Origin: Crambe crambe
Lineage: Eukaryota > Porifera > Demospongiae > Poecilosclerida > Crambeidae
Assembly: GCA_963924555.1 (NCBI GenBank)
Contig: OZ004592.1
Coordinates: 6,572,001 to 6,636,000, forward strand
Direction of reading: 5' to 3'
Length of the DNA stretch: 64,000 bases
The notes beneath the pieces are model-generated. The model saw only the letters and a program-made list of their open reading frames with translations. It ran no database searches and was not told where the DNA came from. The position numbers and the translations under genes were made by a program. Position 1 is the first letter of the stretch. Each line of letters starts with the position of its first letter. Below, piece after piece: positions 1-30,600 of the stretch.

Positions 1-220
1 CCCAGCATACACTTGGCAATCTTCACAAAGGATGTTAAACAATTAACTGGTAGACTGTTTAACCAGTTTATAAGAGAAACCATCCTGCTGCAATTCGGGA
101 ATCCACTCGTAGTAGAAGGATTTGTTTATTCTTTAGAGTGTACACTACCACCTTGTGTACAAAAACTTATATAAAAAAACTTCATTATGGAATTTCCCCA
201 TGACGCAACACACCTAACCT

Positions 221-222
<2 letters not shown>

Positions 223-278
<56 letters not shown>

Positions 279-299
279 TCTCTCTACACACACACACTT
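223..299. repeat. (CT)n microsatellite followed by a short (CA)n run
   Basis: An almost pure CT dinucleotide run (223-285) is followed by a CA run. It lies in an intron of the PH-BTK gene, directly downstream of its last visible exon on the minus strand. Confidence 0.95.
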
Positions 300-301
300 A
301 C

Positions 302-3300
302 CCTGGGTCTTTCTGCTTTGGGTGAATTGACGGACATATTGGCCAGGAGTTTCCGGTGCTGGGGCGTGAGGGATTTGGAGATGTCTGATTCAATGGAGTC
401 ATTTTCGGTGAAAGCGTAAGAAACAGGACGGGAGTGGTCCAGTTCCTGTGGGGCACTGTGTTTACGTTCCCCAGAATACATGGGACTGGAGAGGATGTCA
501 AGAGAGGCACGCTTGGCTCTCCTCTCCTTGATTCTATCTTCTGCTAGTAAGCTCCCATGGTCTTTGTATTTCTCCTCTGATCTGCTAGAGGAACTGGTCC
601 GAATCTTCACTAAACTTATCTCGCCACTTTGCAGCTGCTTCGAAGGAGAGTCAGTCTCTGTATGCAAAGGAAATAAGTGGGATAGTATATATTTGCCCCT
701 ACAATTAGTGCCACAGAAGATTATAAAATTAAACCAAAAAAGAAAGCACCATTTACTTTCTCTGCATGACCATCATCATAATAATTCTGGGGAAGTACCT
801 TCAATAATTGCCTTTTCTTTGCAGGGGGCCTGTTTTCCTTCATCGGGCTCCACCCCCTGATCTGAAATCACAGACTGCACCGACTTCTTCCCAACACTCT
901 CTGTCCGAGACACCCTCAGGTCTGACACATCTATCTGGGAATTGGGACGAGATACACCACGCCCACTGTCTGCAAAGTAAAAAAAGGTAATGATAATGGT
1001 TGCTAAGGAATGGAACCAAGAATGTGGCTATCTGGATTCTAATCAACCACAAGTATTTGGGACTTGATCAGATGATGTAATGAGAGATAATGAATATTAA
1101 AGAATGCAGTGGACTATGAATAACTCTGTTTGATGGAGGAAACAGATCTCAGGGGACTTTGAAAAAACATATACAAGAGGCCGGTCACTGCATAGCAACC
1201 TGTTGGAATTCTGTGGACAGTAAACAACATTCCCAAATGAGTTATTCTAGGATACGTACCCACACTTGGGGAGGGAGAATCTGCTCCAGTTCTTTTCTTG
1301 CAGTTGGCTACCAACTGACTCTTCCCTTCCACCATTTGAGACTTCTGGTTCTTCAATTCCTTCTCCTTCTCCAAGCTGGCACTTGGAGTCTCCTTTGACT
1401 TGTTCACGTTCTCAGAGTGTCTCTGTAACTCATTGGACGACAAATCCTCTCCTTCTTTCTTTGTAACCTCCCCTTTACTGTCCATGGAGTTAATAGTATT
1501 CTTTGTGTTTCTCTCTTCCGTTGTCATGTCGCTGTTCAAGTCACTGTTACTACTAGTCGTACTGTTCTCCTTTCCTTGCAGTGCCAACTCCTCCTCATTT
1601 TCTTCTTCCCTCTCACCTTCCTTTTCACTATTTGCCTTACGCAACTCCTTCAATTTTTTGGTGCTACATGCAGAAAGTGAAATATGCAACAGGTGAACTT
1701 TTATGTCATATTCACACATCACTTAGCCTGTAAACAGATCAATTTTTGTTTAATCAAGGGGTTAATGATTGCTTATGTTCCGGGCTAGGGCTAGGGGCTA
1801 GGGCTAGGGCCTAAGCTAGGGTTAAATTGCTTACGTTCCAGGCATCATCATGAGGGGATCGGCAAGTGTGAAGCGACGTATCTTTGGAGTGGATACCGGG
1901 GGAGCCTCTCCTTCAGAATCATCCGAGTCATCAAACCTGACGGTGGGTGTTGCCGTGCGAACATGGGGGGAGTTGGGACTCTCTTTGCCGCCAGTCTTGA
2001 CGAATATGGGAGGGGATTGAGGATTCCGTTTGGTGGGCGGGGTCAATCTCACAGGAAGAGTGGCCATTAGACTTTCATCTGGAGATAACAATAACAATTA
2101 CAACAATAACAACAACAACAACAAACCTAATTTCAACAAAGGAGAAAGGTACTGTGTTTACCTCTGTTTGCACCAGGAGATAATTGTACAGAGGTCGTGG
2201 GTGAGCACCCAGGACACGCCCTCCTTGGATTGGCACAGCAACTCCAGCGACCTTTATTGACCAATCCGAACACTCCGTGGTGGTGGTGGGTGAGAGGGGT
2301 GTTTCCTGCATCACTAGACACTGAAGGGGAAGGGGGGTGGGGAAGTGGAAGAGGGAGGGGGTAACAGAGAGGGAAGGAGGGGAGGAGAGGGGGAGAGGGT
2401 GCAAGATCGAGAGGGAGCAAAGAAAGGGGAGAGAGGAAAATGATAACGCAATAGATCGAGTTGTTTATTTAGCCAGTCGTTCACATGCAGCCTCTGAGGT
2501 GGTGTACATAGTACAGTACAAGCTAATACTCTGCCATAAAAACAGACTTGATTGCCATAAAAACAGACTCGATTGAATGGAATGATGTTTACATTTCCAG
2601 AAAAAAAAAGTTTTGAACATCATTAGTTGGTACAATTGTCAAAAAGTCAATACTGTTAATGAGAAAGCTTAGGACTTGGACGCATCTCATAAACAACATA
2701 CACGAAGCCCATGCAGAATTATGGGGGCTTGGAAGTGTTTACAGGGTTGACTATCAGATGATGCCTTCCTCACAGCTAGTGGAAAGAGATGTAGCTTTAC
2801 ATTTCAGGATGAAGGTCTTGTTACAAATTCACTTTCAGGGTCAGAGGGAAAGTCTAGAATCCACTGTTAGCTGCTAACACATCACACTCTTATCAATTAA
2901 CACAAATATTTCCTCCAAACAAAATCTCCTTTGTACATGTGTGGATAAGTGTGCACATAAGAGATAAGAATACACTTTCACTTTCATTTCTTGACTGTGC
3001 TATATGATTTCTATTGAAAGGCGTGAGAGAATTAGTACAGGGTACAGGATATTTAGAGCAGGCCTGTCACCGTAGGAGATGAATAAGGATGTTCCACTAG
3101 GACCAGGTGCAGTCATGAAAATGTGATCATAATTTGATAAATGACATAAAACTATCATGTTCCTTCATTCTGTATTGTAGAGGTGGTTTTTAAAATACTG
3201 GAAAAACAATTAGATGGGGTTGAATTACTGAAGCAATACGAGTGAATCTTGTAAAAGGATGGAATCATTCTTAAGAAGCTACACAATGTCGAACACTCGC

Positions 3301-6059
3301 TGAAGCCCCCCCCCCCCAAGACACTCACCCCACAGTGCCATGATAAACATACTCACACTTGGAGTCAACCACACAGAAGTTATAGAGCCCAAGTCTCATT
3401 CCCATTCCATAAGATAATCCTCATTCCCATTCTACCAATAGAGGAAAGGTAAGTCTCATTCCCAAGGAAAGGTAATTTCAATTCCATCATTAGAGGAGGA
3501 AACATAAAGATATAAGTTACCTAGTCCATACAGTCCCTCCCCACTTGCTTACCATGTCTACAGGCCGAGAGCCACTCTTCCATCTCCTTCATAGTCTTTG
3601 CCACAAAGTACATAATCTCTGTATTGTCACCAATCTGAATAAGATGTACAGTGCGAGTGAGTGACACTTAACTCCTCTGTTATTTTTTACTTTGCTTAAG
3701 AAAATTGTTATGCATTTCTAGATGTAATTCTCATTTTTGTGTCACAAACAAGCTTGTGTGTGTTCCTCCTTTTCAGTCACTGTACATAAAGCACAGGCAA
3801 AAGCTCCTAAACTTTTGAAACTCTAAAATGCCAACAAAGGTAAGCGTAAAGTCCCAAGCTTATAGATTCATTGATTAAATATTCCTTGTGTACCTACTCA
3901 GAAGTAGAGTCAGTTCTACTTAATCCAATCTGAGGGACAGGATCTTGTTCAACATAATATCTAGGAATGTTCCCACCTCATTGCTACGTGGCCATTACAA
4001 ACCTCACAAGCCAATGCTTGTACTTACTGCAACATATCACTCTAACAGGATGCAATGACTTGCCCCTTGCCATTATGGGGAGGAGTGCACACATACATAC
4101 CTGGAAAGCATAAGGATACTCCTTCCCAAAGATCTCCCTCTCCATTTCCTCCACGATCTTGATCTGCTCCACTGCAAATTGGCCCTTGGGTCCTTCACTC
4201 TAATCAGTACAATTACATCACCAGTCAAGCATGTATGCAACACTTCCAGCCCCACCCCCTCCACCACTGCACCCAAGGCCATAGGGTAAACTAAACTGTG
4301 TGTACTATCAAAGGGATCCTCTTTGTATGCCATGTATGGCAGTGTGTGATTGAGATAAATTCCCAGTGCAAATATTGGGATTTTGGGACTCTCCACCAGT
4401 AAACAATACATACATACAACGGACTCTAGCAAGATGATTTAGGTCAAGTAATTTGCATCACAATACAGTAAAGTGGTTACAAGTGACTTCAAAATTTGGG
4501 TGGAAGGACTTTTGTACATGATTCTCTTGTATGTCTGCCAAGTGGATCACATCCTGCTGCCTGCATTCTACAATTCAAAGCCTTGAAGTCAATAGTGTAA
4601 CACAAGGTCCACTTTTCACTCCTCACAGGATGCTTAGGCTAAAGCTTCCTCAGCTTAGAGCTGCTGAAGAAAATCGTACCAGTGCAATAACTACACGCAA
4701 TGAGTAACACTTGCATGAATGCGACAGTTAGACTAAACATTTTTTTCTGGTATGTAATAAAAGAGAGACAACAACAGTACATCCCCCTCCCTCTCCCCCT
4801 CCTCCCCTGTCACCCCTCCCTCTCCTCCCCTGTCACCCCTCCCTCCCTTGTCACCCCTCCATCATGAATGTAGTAGACGATAGTTACTGTAGTGACAATG
4901 ACAAAGCAGAGAGAGTGGGTAAGCCCATATAAATATGGCCACAAGTGATAACCCACTCAGTCTGTGATTAGTTCCACACATATCTATCATATTTGCACTA
5001 ACTGAAAACTCCTCCAAGTGTGCAGAAAGTCAAAATTGACTCCTCCCCAGCAGATATCTTTTCAACGATAGATTGTCACCTTAAAGAAGTGACAATATTT
5101 TGCCTTGGGTTCATTAGAAAAAAGGATGAGTCTTGACTCCCTAGTTCTTGTGAGAAGACATTTTAACACCTTAATAATAACCAAACTAGGAAGCAGGAGA
5201 GAGATCTATTGTGTGACCTTTAGAATTTCCATTTTTGTGCAAAACTGTCCCAATATTGATTTTTCCTTGTTAACTTTCATAGCTAGCTTACAATTGATTT
5301 TTGCTTCAAAAAAATTTATGGACTCAAAAATGAGAGGGTTTGATTCACCACTAGCTTATATATTCTGATGACCAATTCAGCTAACATAGTGGCTAAGCTA
5401 AAGTAGGGGGCTATGTGAGAGCTAGCAGGTACGGAAGCCATGATAGTTTCTTTTTTTTTTTGGCTGAACCCACAATCACATGAGAAAGGATTGAAACTAA
5501 CGGGGTGCACAAAACTTCAAAGAGCTCAAATTTCAACACTACCCCACATTCACAGCAATCCAATAATGATACTGAAAGTCATCTTCTTGAAATACATTCA
5601 ACTATTACACTCGCAAATCACAGCAGTACAGGATAAATATTTGCTTACATGCAACTTTTATAGACTGTAGCAACTTTCAATCTCTTTAAAGTATTTTAGC
5701 TGCCATGAATGCCTGCTGCATGGCTTTTACAAGCTCATCTACCTGCATTTAGTAAGACAGAACTAGAGAAAAGCTGGCAACTTTGCTGGGGTCCAGAGCT
5801 AATTGGCTGGTTAGTCCATGATCGACTGGATTGCAAGTATCAGCTAGTGTGCTATTCATCCCCAGCTACACCAGACAATATCACTCACTCTTTTCTTCGG
5901 GTTTGGGTCATAATAGTCTAGAGAAGTGCTAGTGAGTCTGCAGAATCGCTCCTGAAACTTGAGCTTCTTTGCGTTGCCTTGCTTGAGCCCTCTCTGCCTC
6001 TTGTACAACATGCCCTCCGTGTAGAGAACAGGATCCAGTTTGGAGGTAATCGTAGACAT
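302..6059 (-). CDS. PH domain + BTK zinc motif protein, N-terminal part (partial, continues off left edge)
   Basis: Eight exons are visible: 5889-6059, 4101-4199, 3553-3634, 2162-2320, 1835-2078, 1260-1663, 799-969 and 302-657, totalling 562 codons and ending in phase 0 at a good donor. Residues ~10-115 form a PH domain with a basic first loop, the FQERFCRLT strand and the helix around EEWLSACRH. A BTK-type zinc motif follows (HHGVF...RWSCC...CPGC). This PH-BTK pair is typical of Tec-family tyrosine kinases, which bind phosphoinositides at the plasma membrane; GAP1-type RasGAPs also carry it. The PH domain begins right after the start Met, which favours Tec-like order. No SH3 follows. The next ~400 residues are low-complexity and Ser/Glu/Asn-rich, with a TPPTK/SPP proline patch. 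The catalytic part, if any, lies outside the window, so kinase identity is not shown. Positions 1-301 contain no exon I can support. Confidence 0.75.
1782..1822 (+). repeat. CTAGGG telomere-like short repeat, G-quadruplex candidate
   Basis: Several GGG runs are separated by CTA, resembling a variant telomere repeat. The five G-runs with 3-nt loops match the usual pattern for an intramolecular G-quadruplex. The tract sits in the intron between PH-BTK exons 1835-2078 and 1260-1663, on the non-template strand of the + direction. Confidence 0.8.
4783..4862. repeat. C-rich minisatellite
   Basis: Three to four imperfect copies of a CCTCCC...TGTCACCC unit lie inside the large intron (4200-5888) of the PH-BTK gene. 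The rest of that intron, and the intron 2321-3552, show no exon or recognisable element. Confidence 0.8.
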
Positions 6060-6283
6060 GATGATCTGACAGTTGCTAACTCTACTTAGTTAGTCGTCTG
6101 CTGCCGGCCCAAAATTATTTACTTCACATTCAGGAAACAGCTATGCGCATGCCCAACTTATAAGTAGGCGCGGCCTAGCTAATAATTAGTCAAAAACGTC
6201 TAGTCCACGTTTTCAATGTGCTGAGGACTATAAGTACTCCTCCGGAGTAGCTAAGGTCGTACACTGTTTCTAACTAGACAGCA
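6060..6283. promoter_or_regulatory. Shared bidirectional promoter region (PH-BTK gene / Brr2)
   Basis: Only 224 bp separate the divergent start codons of the PH-BTK gene (minus) and Brr2 (plus), so both promoters must lie here or overlap the 5' ends. No TATA box is obvious. The assignment rests on gene orientation alone. Confidence 0.6.
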
Positions 6284-23424
<17,141 letters not shown>

Positions 23425-23562
23425 AAACTGGATAAAAACACACACAATTTTCCATTGTAATTATACCCTCACTGTATTATGCTTTCACGATTTTTCCCGG
23501 CCGCATTCTTTTAAAATCTATATTAATGCGAATTCAGCCCCTCCCACTTTGACCCTCGAGCA

Positions 23563-24945
23563 ATGGCAGGTAGATTGTGTGGAAAAGTTATCTTCATTAC
23601 TGGAGCAGCTCAAGGCATAGGAAAGGCTACAGCCTTGGTAAGCTAAGTTTTTTACCCTCTCTTGAAGCTTTACACGAGGCTTGTACAGAAATGCCTGAGC
23701 GAGGGTGCAAAGGTGATTGCTACTGATGTCAACATGGAGAAATTGAAAGAACTGAAAGAAGATAAGCCAGCTATTGAGATAGATCTCCTGGATGTAACCA
23801 AAGGACCAGACATAGAAGCCATGATCAAGAAACATGGGGATCTGAATGTCTTGTTTAACTGTGCAGGGTAGGTGTGCATTAAATGATATCATTGTGAAGA
23901 CCCTTTTCCAGTGTTTTCATCCCAAAGCCTATAATAGTCTTGATACAGGACAAATGTCCAGGCAAATTTTCCAGCCATTTCCCTTGCTATAAACCCCATT
24001 GTTGACCACACCCTATCACTGGAGTCAAGAACCTGCCAGCATTCTTTCAATGTAGTCTTGCGTGGGCCAAACTCTCATACTTTCAAAGTGTGACCACTAC
24101 TTGTCCTCCGGCCTTTAGGTATGTCTTTAACGGGACCATAGAGGAGACAACAGCCACTGATTGGGACAGGAGTTTTGATATCAACGTCAAGAGCATGTTC
24201 ACTGCCAGCAAAACAGCCATTACTCTGTGGAAAGAGAAGAAAGTGCCAGGGAATATCATCAACATGGCATCTGTAGCATCCAGTATAAAGGGAGCACCAA
24301 ATAGGTGTGTCTATGGTGCTTCTAAAGCAGCTGTCCTGGGACTCACTAAGTCCATAGCTGTGGACTATGTAGGAGAAGGAATCAGATGCAATGCTATATG
24401 TCCAGGTAAGAATTATCGTCATCAACATCTTTTCCTTGACTAACTAACTAACTAGCTAGGGCTCTCATGCTTTTTATTTTGCTTTGTTTCATTTTGTTTC
24501 TTTGTTTTTCATTTTTTCCCTCTCCACTGAAAGCATTTCCTAGTTTGTTTATTTTTGTTTGTTTTTTTACATACTGCGAATGTGAGTATCAATCCTCTTA
24601 CAGGAACTATTGATACCCCCTCATTGAATGACAGGATGCGAGCTCTTGGAGACTATGACACAGTCAGTCAACAACTATATTATTGTATGATTCCTTTGCT
24701 CCATTTGGTCTTTGTCTCTCTCACACATGCAGGCCAGATCTAATTTCATAGCCAGGCAAAAGATGGGACGACTAGGGAGTCCAGAAGAAGTAGCAAACAT
24801 GGTGGTCTACCTGGCAAGTGATGAGGTGAGTCCTTAAGCGGCACTCTACTTTGTACACACTTATTGTGACCGACTGACTGTATGCTTGCAGTCTGCTTTT
24901 GTGACTGGCTCTTCCTTTGTGATTGATGGTGGCTGGAGTGTATAA
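23563..24945 (+). CDS. BDH2: BDH2/DHRS6-type short-chain dehydrogenase
   Basis: Six exons (23563-23637, 23689-23867, 24119-24405, 24604-24662, 24733-24825, 24892-24945) give 248 aa; human BDH2 is 245 aa. The family oxidises 4-hydroxy-L-proline or (R)-3-hydroxybutyrate in the cytosol, with NAD+ as cofactor. The Rossmann motif TGAAQGIG is near residue 13. Asp in IATDVN marks NAD+ preference, NCAG follows beta-4, and the catalytic Ser (MASVASS) and YGASK (Tyr/Lys) are present. The end VIDGGWS is typical of BDH2. The start lies 138 bp after the Brr2 stop, on the same strand. I assign the family with confidence; the exact substrate is not determined by sequence. Confidence 0.92.
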
Positions 24946-25141
24946 CAAGAGATAACTTCTTAGCTTACATGTATAATAATTATACTTGAGTTCTGAAATT
25001 TTATACTCTAAAAGTGATACTATTGCTATGATCAGAATTGCTATCGTGATTGTATTGTATTGCATACAAAAAATATAAATAATACAAAAACTGTGAAGTA
25101 CAGAGAGAAAGTGACCCTAAGTCTAGAGCCAAACAGAACAT

Positions 25142-27409
25142 TCAATGCAAGTCTCTTTTGGAGAGTGCTACAGCTGCTGCTCCAAACCTGGCCGTGGGCA
25201 GCTTGGTGACTGGAACCCACTTCATAGTGCTGGGATCGTAGCATTCCACTGTGTTTAGGTATTCAGAACCATTGGAGCCACCTACACAAAGTATCCAACA
25301 TGGCATAAATTACTACACTCTGCCCACTCACAGATCAGTTAATGGTATATACATAATGATATTTATATTGGGGACACTCATCCAGCAAAAATACCCAAAT
25401 TCTTGGAGGAGGCAATTCTTCTGGTCATGCATTGGCTATTATTGGCTTTCCCCTGTAGGGAGAGAGCCCCTAATTAATAGGAACATACCAATAGCATAAA
25501 TGAGGTTTCCCATGGAGACTAAGGCCAGACCCACACGAGGGGTGAGCATCCTGGCCACCATATGCTCCCACTGATTCAGCTCCGGGTTATAAACCTCTGC
25601 TGAGTTGATGATTTCCTTGTCTGCTTGACCACCAGCTACAAAGATCTCGTGCCCCAACAGAGCAGCAGCTACAGAAAAAAAAAAGTGTTGGACTTTATCT
25701 CTTAGTTACAAGAATTGCAGGAAGTTAGAAAAAATTATGGAGGAAGTCACCAGATTGAGATACCCTCGAAAAACATCCTAAAGTTGTATATACTGGTGGT
25801 TGTTACACATAGTGGTTGTTACACATTGCTAGCCAAATATTTCTAAACTATTTATGATAATATTTTACCCAAAGCAAACAGATATAGTGTAAACACAATT
25901 GGGAAAAATAACGATATCCCAAGGAAACTTTGATTGATAGGGCATGCATGCATACATATGAAGCAGCTACGACATACCTGCATTTGCTCTTGGTGTGTAC
26001 ATATCTGCCACCATCTCCCACTTTCGATTGATGAGATCGAACCGTTCCACGTTTCGAAGCTGAGAGGTGGTGTTAAAGCCCCCAATGGCATAGACACGCT
26101 GGTCAAAGAAAACTGTGCACAAATTACTCCGGGCTTCGATCATGGGGGGCTGGTAGCTCCACTCGTCCAACTCCGGGTTGTACAACTCCATAGAATGCAG
26201 AAAAACTGAACCGCTGAATCCGCCAAGCACAAAGATCCCAAAACGAGTAACAACAGCCGCACAGCTTCTCCTTGCAGTGTTCAAAGGTGCTACCATCTCC
26301 CACTTATTAATCACTGGTGAGTACTTTTCCACACTTGCAAGTGAATCAGTGACATCAGCACCACCTATTGCATATAACTCGCCCTTGAAAAGGGCCACAG
26401 CAAGCCGTGAGCGATGTTGGAGCATCTTTGTGCCTGCTTTCCACTGTTTCTCATGGGGGTTGAAGAAAGTCACGTCCATAAGGGACTCTCCTGCATCCCC
26501 TGCTCCACCCACTACACAGATCACACCCATCATGGAGCTGCGTGGTTGCGTCTTTTTGGGGGTTGAGAAGAGCATCACAGAGGCGGGGTTTTCGTGGTAA
26601 CCGAGTGCTTCCTTCACCATAACCACTGCCGTAGTGTTGGATGTGATCAAGTCATTGTGCAATGCCACACTCTTCAAGAAATTCAGATCAAGGATCGGGA
26701 ATCGGACGTGGTTATACAATCTTGCAACGTAATTTGTTCGTTTTTCTTTCTTGTCATTCTCTTCCTTATTGTGGTTGATCCATTTGGTTACAGCCATGTA
26801 AATGTCCTCCTCTGAATCAACACTTATTTGATCGTTTGCAATGAAATACTCCACCTCATCTACCGACAGACCCAGAAACTCTTCCTCTCTCAACACTTTG
26901 GCAAAGTGTCGTTGAGCAAACTTATCTGCAGCACTCTGAAGATCATTGAGATGGAAGAGGTGAGCAAACTCTCTCACTCCTAGGCAGTTTGGTGGTGAGA
27001 GGTGCTTCATCATAAACCTTGCTGAGGCTTCCACTATGCTCTGAAGACCAAATAAACTGGCAGAGGAGAGGATACCTTGGATATTTGCTTCTGTCATCTC
27101 CAGTTTTCCAGAATAGATGAAACTGATAATATTTTTGAGACCAACTTCATCCACATCTTTCAACCTCACTTCCTTCTGGGAAGATTCTTGCATGTCTGAG
27201 GTGAACATGGCTCTGAAATACGGAATACTCGCAGCCAAGATGATCCTGTGAGCTGGCACGGACACTTTCGGCGTCCCTTCAGCATCTTCCACTATGAGAT
27301 TGATATCACAAAGCGATCTTTGTCGCCACAGTTCCCCAACATGGTCGCAAGTATTTTGAAAGTGTCCTTCTTCCTTGTACACGTAACTTGATGAGCTGGA
27401 ACCTTCCAT
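25142..27409 (-). CDS. BTB-BACK-Kelch protein (KLHL family)
   Basis: Three exons (25978-27409, 25489-25668, 25142-25281) give 583 aa, the usual KLHL length. A BTB domain (~residues 25-130, with CDINLIVED and PAHRIILAASIPYFRAMF) is followed by a BACK domain (~135-240). Six Kelch blades with repeated GG / YNPELDEW-type motifs run to the end. KLHL proteins are adaptors that link substrates to Cullin-3 ubiquitin ligases, with BTB binding Cul3 and Kelch binding the substrate. The last two introns cut the fifth and sixth blades. The sequence is closest in feel to the KLHL20/KLHL18/KLHL8 group, but orthology cannot be fixed by eye. The gene is convergent with the BDH2-like gene (196 bp apart). Confidence 0.93.
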
Positions 27410-27667
27410 TCGATAGCTCTGATCCTATATCACTGCACCACACTCGAGTAGCATAACATTCCACCGTACATGTACGTACAATTAGCCTCATTGGGCGGGC
27501 CTGGTAAGTTGCACACCCGCTTCCTGAAATCAGGAAGTAGCAAGGAAAAGCAGCTGCTATATTTTTCATGATTATCATCATAAAGTATTACAAATTTTAT
27601 GACAGAAAAAAACAGAAAAAAGAACCTAAAATGAATGACTTTTAAATAGAATTCCAGTGATAAGATT

Positions 27668-30600
27668 TTAGTACTGAGATGGGTGACGCCTCACTGGACA
27701 AGGACGACGCCTTGTCTGGGAATCCCCACTCCAAGACTTGGAACGGAGTTTACATATTCTTAGCTCCTCTCTGTAAAGTTCATCTTCCATGCAACGATAA
27801 CCCTGTGGCTCACACTTATCCTGCAAGAGAAATCAGATTTAGAAGTTTTGTTCCTTTATCACATGATCACATACCAGATAACTGGCAGAGAAGGACTTGT
27901 AGCCACCATTCATGAGGTAGAGCTCAGGATAGTACAGCTTTGGGAAATCCATTCCATTTCTCTTTCTGTCCGTTTCACGCAGAAAGCGACACCTGATGAA
28001 AAGAGAATAATTCAATTAGCACTGAGGTTCCTATTTCTCTCACATTTTAGGGCCTCTCTGGGAAGAGAATTCACAATGGAAGATGAAGATTTCTCTGCAC
28101 TGGTCTCCAGGGTGTTCCAGAGGTCCAGAGAAGAGAGTTTCCAGGAGCTGTTCTTGCATCCAAATATTCTTTGCCCCTCTGATATGCCCTCCTTCGTATT
28201 CATAAGGGAACCGACAGTCAATAATGTTGTACTTGTCAATAACATCACTGTATTTGCCATTGAGAAGGTCACACACCTGCACACAAGAAGATGACAATAG
28301 TTGTAACTGATAAGGATTATTACTCCATTCCAACTTACAGTCTCAGGAGAAATGCACTTCAAATCCCGACAGTTTCCTTTCATCAAAGGCAAAGCATAAG
28401 GCTGCAGGGATGGTAGAGGAGGATTATTAAAAGTCACCAACTCCAACCACCTTAACAAACCTTTGAAAAATCTCCTATGAGGGACTCAGAACCAGGAGAG
28501 AAGAGGGCAGGGGAGATATCTGATGAAGGGGTGCAGAGGGACTGAGATCGTGGCAAGAGTGGAGGTTTGGAACTCAAAGGAGAATCTTGGGAATTGGAAT
28601 CAAAAGGGAGAGGAGGTCGTTTTCTCCGATGGAGTTTGGTTATTTCATTATGAGGACTGGAACGCTAATGAAACAGACAAAATTTAGTAATGACAAGTAC
28701 AAAAAAAATGGAGAAGAATACCTTCAAAGATCCTTTTCTACTGTTGTCAGAGTAATGGGGTTCATTTGGTGTGCCATCATCACCCTGTGGGGATCTGGAA
28801 GGGCGCACGGGAGTTGGACGTACCACTTCATTCTGTAAATCGATAGTCTTAAATGGGATTTTCCTCTTTTAAAGATGTATTATGATTACTTGATTTGAAA
28901 ATGCGCTGGTCATTGGAGTGGGGGGTTTGTTGATGGGGTCATTAATTAAAGATGTCATTGTGTCTGAGAGAGAAGCGTCTGCCTCCCATTCTTCAGCATC
29001 AAAAACCTCAGAGTAGTAGCCATCACTTTCTGAAACACTAGCTGTACTGGAAGGCCGTGAATTGAGTTGGCCAACATGAAAGATAGGGGACTTCAAACAC
29101 ATTCGTTCCTATAATTATGATACAAGGTTCAGTCAACAGAGTTAATGGAGGCAAGTGAGGCCAAGGACATACCAATGGGGAGCTAATCTGCCTAATAGAA
29201 GTCTTTTGTCCCGCAAATTTCAGCTCTTCTGGCACCTGGGATGTCTTGAATGAAGAAGGTGGAGAGGAGGAGGAGGGAGAAAAAATAGGCAGGGAGGAAG
29301 GACGCTGGGAACAAGGGAGAACAAATCTCTGTGCTTGTGGACACACAGGAAAGTCCCTTGGAGACAAGTTTTCCTAAAGAACGATTAGTAAGAGTGTAAC
29401 AGTAATCTACCAACAAAGTCTTTCTTCCCCCTCTCTACCAGCTGCCTTGATTGTTTTGTATTGATGGGCTAGTCAACACATGGCTGCTCACCCCCTTGCT
29501 GCATGTGCAGTCATGAATACACTGCAACAGAACCCGTGAATAGCACACCATGACAATCTTTCACATGAGGAATGTGGCAAGGTGATTGAATGAAGTGATA
29601 ACACAGGGGAGGTATGAGACCTTAACTGAAACTTGTCCTTACCTTGTCCTGGGGTGACTTTTTCATCAACCGTTTAGCAAGCAAGGTCTTCCTAGTACAC
29701 CCACTACTGCCATTGCCAACATCACTCAGTGGTAACCTAATAAAAAAAATGAAGCCATTGCTATCAAAAAAGAGAAGCATCTCCAGGTTAGAATCATCTC
29801 TGGATATCTAAGGACGTGGTTGAAATAAAGCCGTACAGCCCTGGACTGCCTGGCCATAACAACCAATAAGATAAGGGGGAGGCTATGTGGTCAAAATGCT
29901 ACAAGATAATGACCACAAGGCAAGTGGTTTGTGGTGGGTTTGCCTCCAGCAAAATATTAACCTCTGCATGCAAGCCCCAATTAATTGGTCAATACCATTC
30001 CCCAGCCAGCCATAGCCATGGAGCTTTGTATACATATGATGTTTGTAGAAAATTACCCCATGCCTAGTGCCTGCAGAGAAAAGACAACATGGAACCTGAA
30101 CTCCCATGCTAAATACAAGATAAACATCCTAAGAATGCCAAAAGTTTGAGTTCTACAAACATATGAAACTAATTATAGTAATTGTCATCAGCCCACCGTT
30201 GTGGTTGGGGCGGATTCCAGTTCCAGTTGGCTTGGTCCCCAGAGCTGCTCAGGAGCGGGCCGCCGTTGAGTGACGATTCCAGGGAAGAACAGGAATCAGC
30301 AACACTGTTGCCATACCCTGAAAGGAGAAATGAGAACCATTTTCATGCACGGTCAAGAAATGAGAGCTATTTCATGAAGTCAGTCATGATTGATTTCTTA
30401 CCATAGTCATCAAGTGGAGACTGGATGGTTTCTTCCATACCCATTGACAGCTTGCGACGAGGAGTGGTCATGATACAACTAGGAATGGAATGGAATGGAA
30501 TGGAAAAAAAAAAATACCAAAGCAACATCATAGATTGATCTAGCCGGCTGCATGGCATACAAGCTGGAGCAGGGAATCAGTACAAAGCTCACCTTGTTGG

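Noticed and set aside
28012-28458. Alternative minus-strand frame across the Cdc25 catalytic exon
   Set aside because: It is a different frame; the frame with [13 protein letters not shown] and HCEFSSQRG is the real one.
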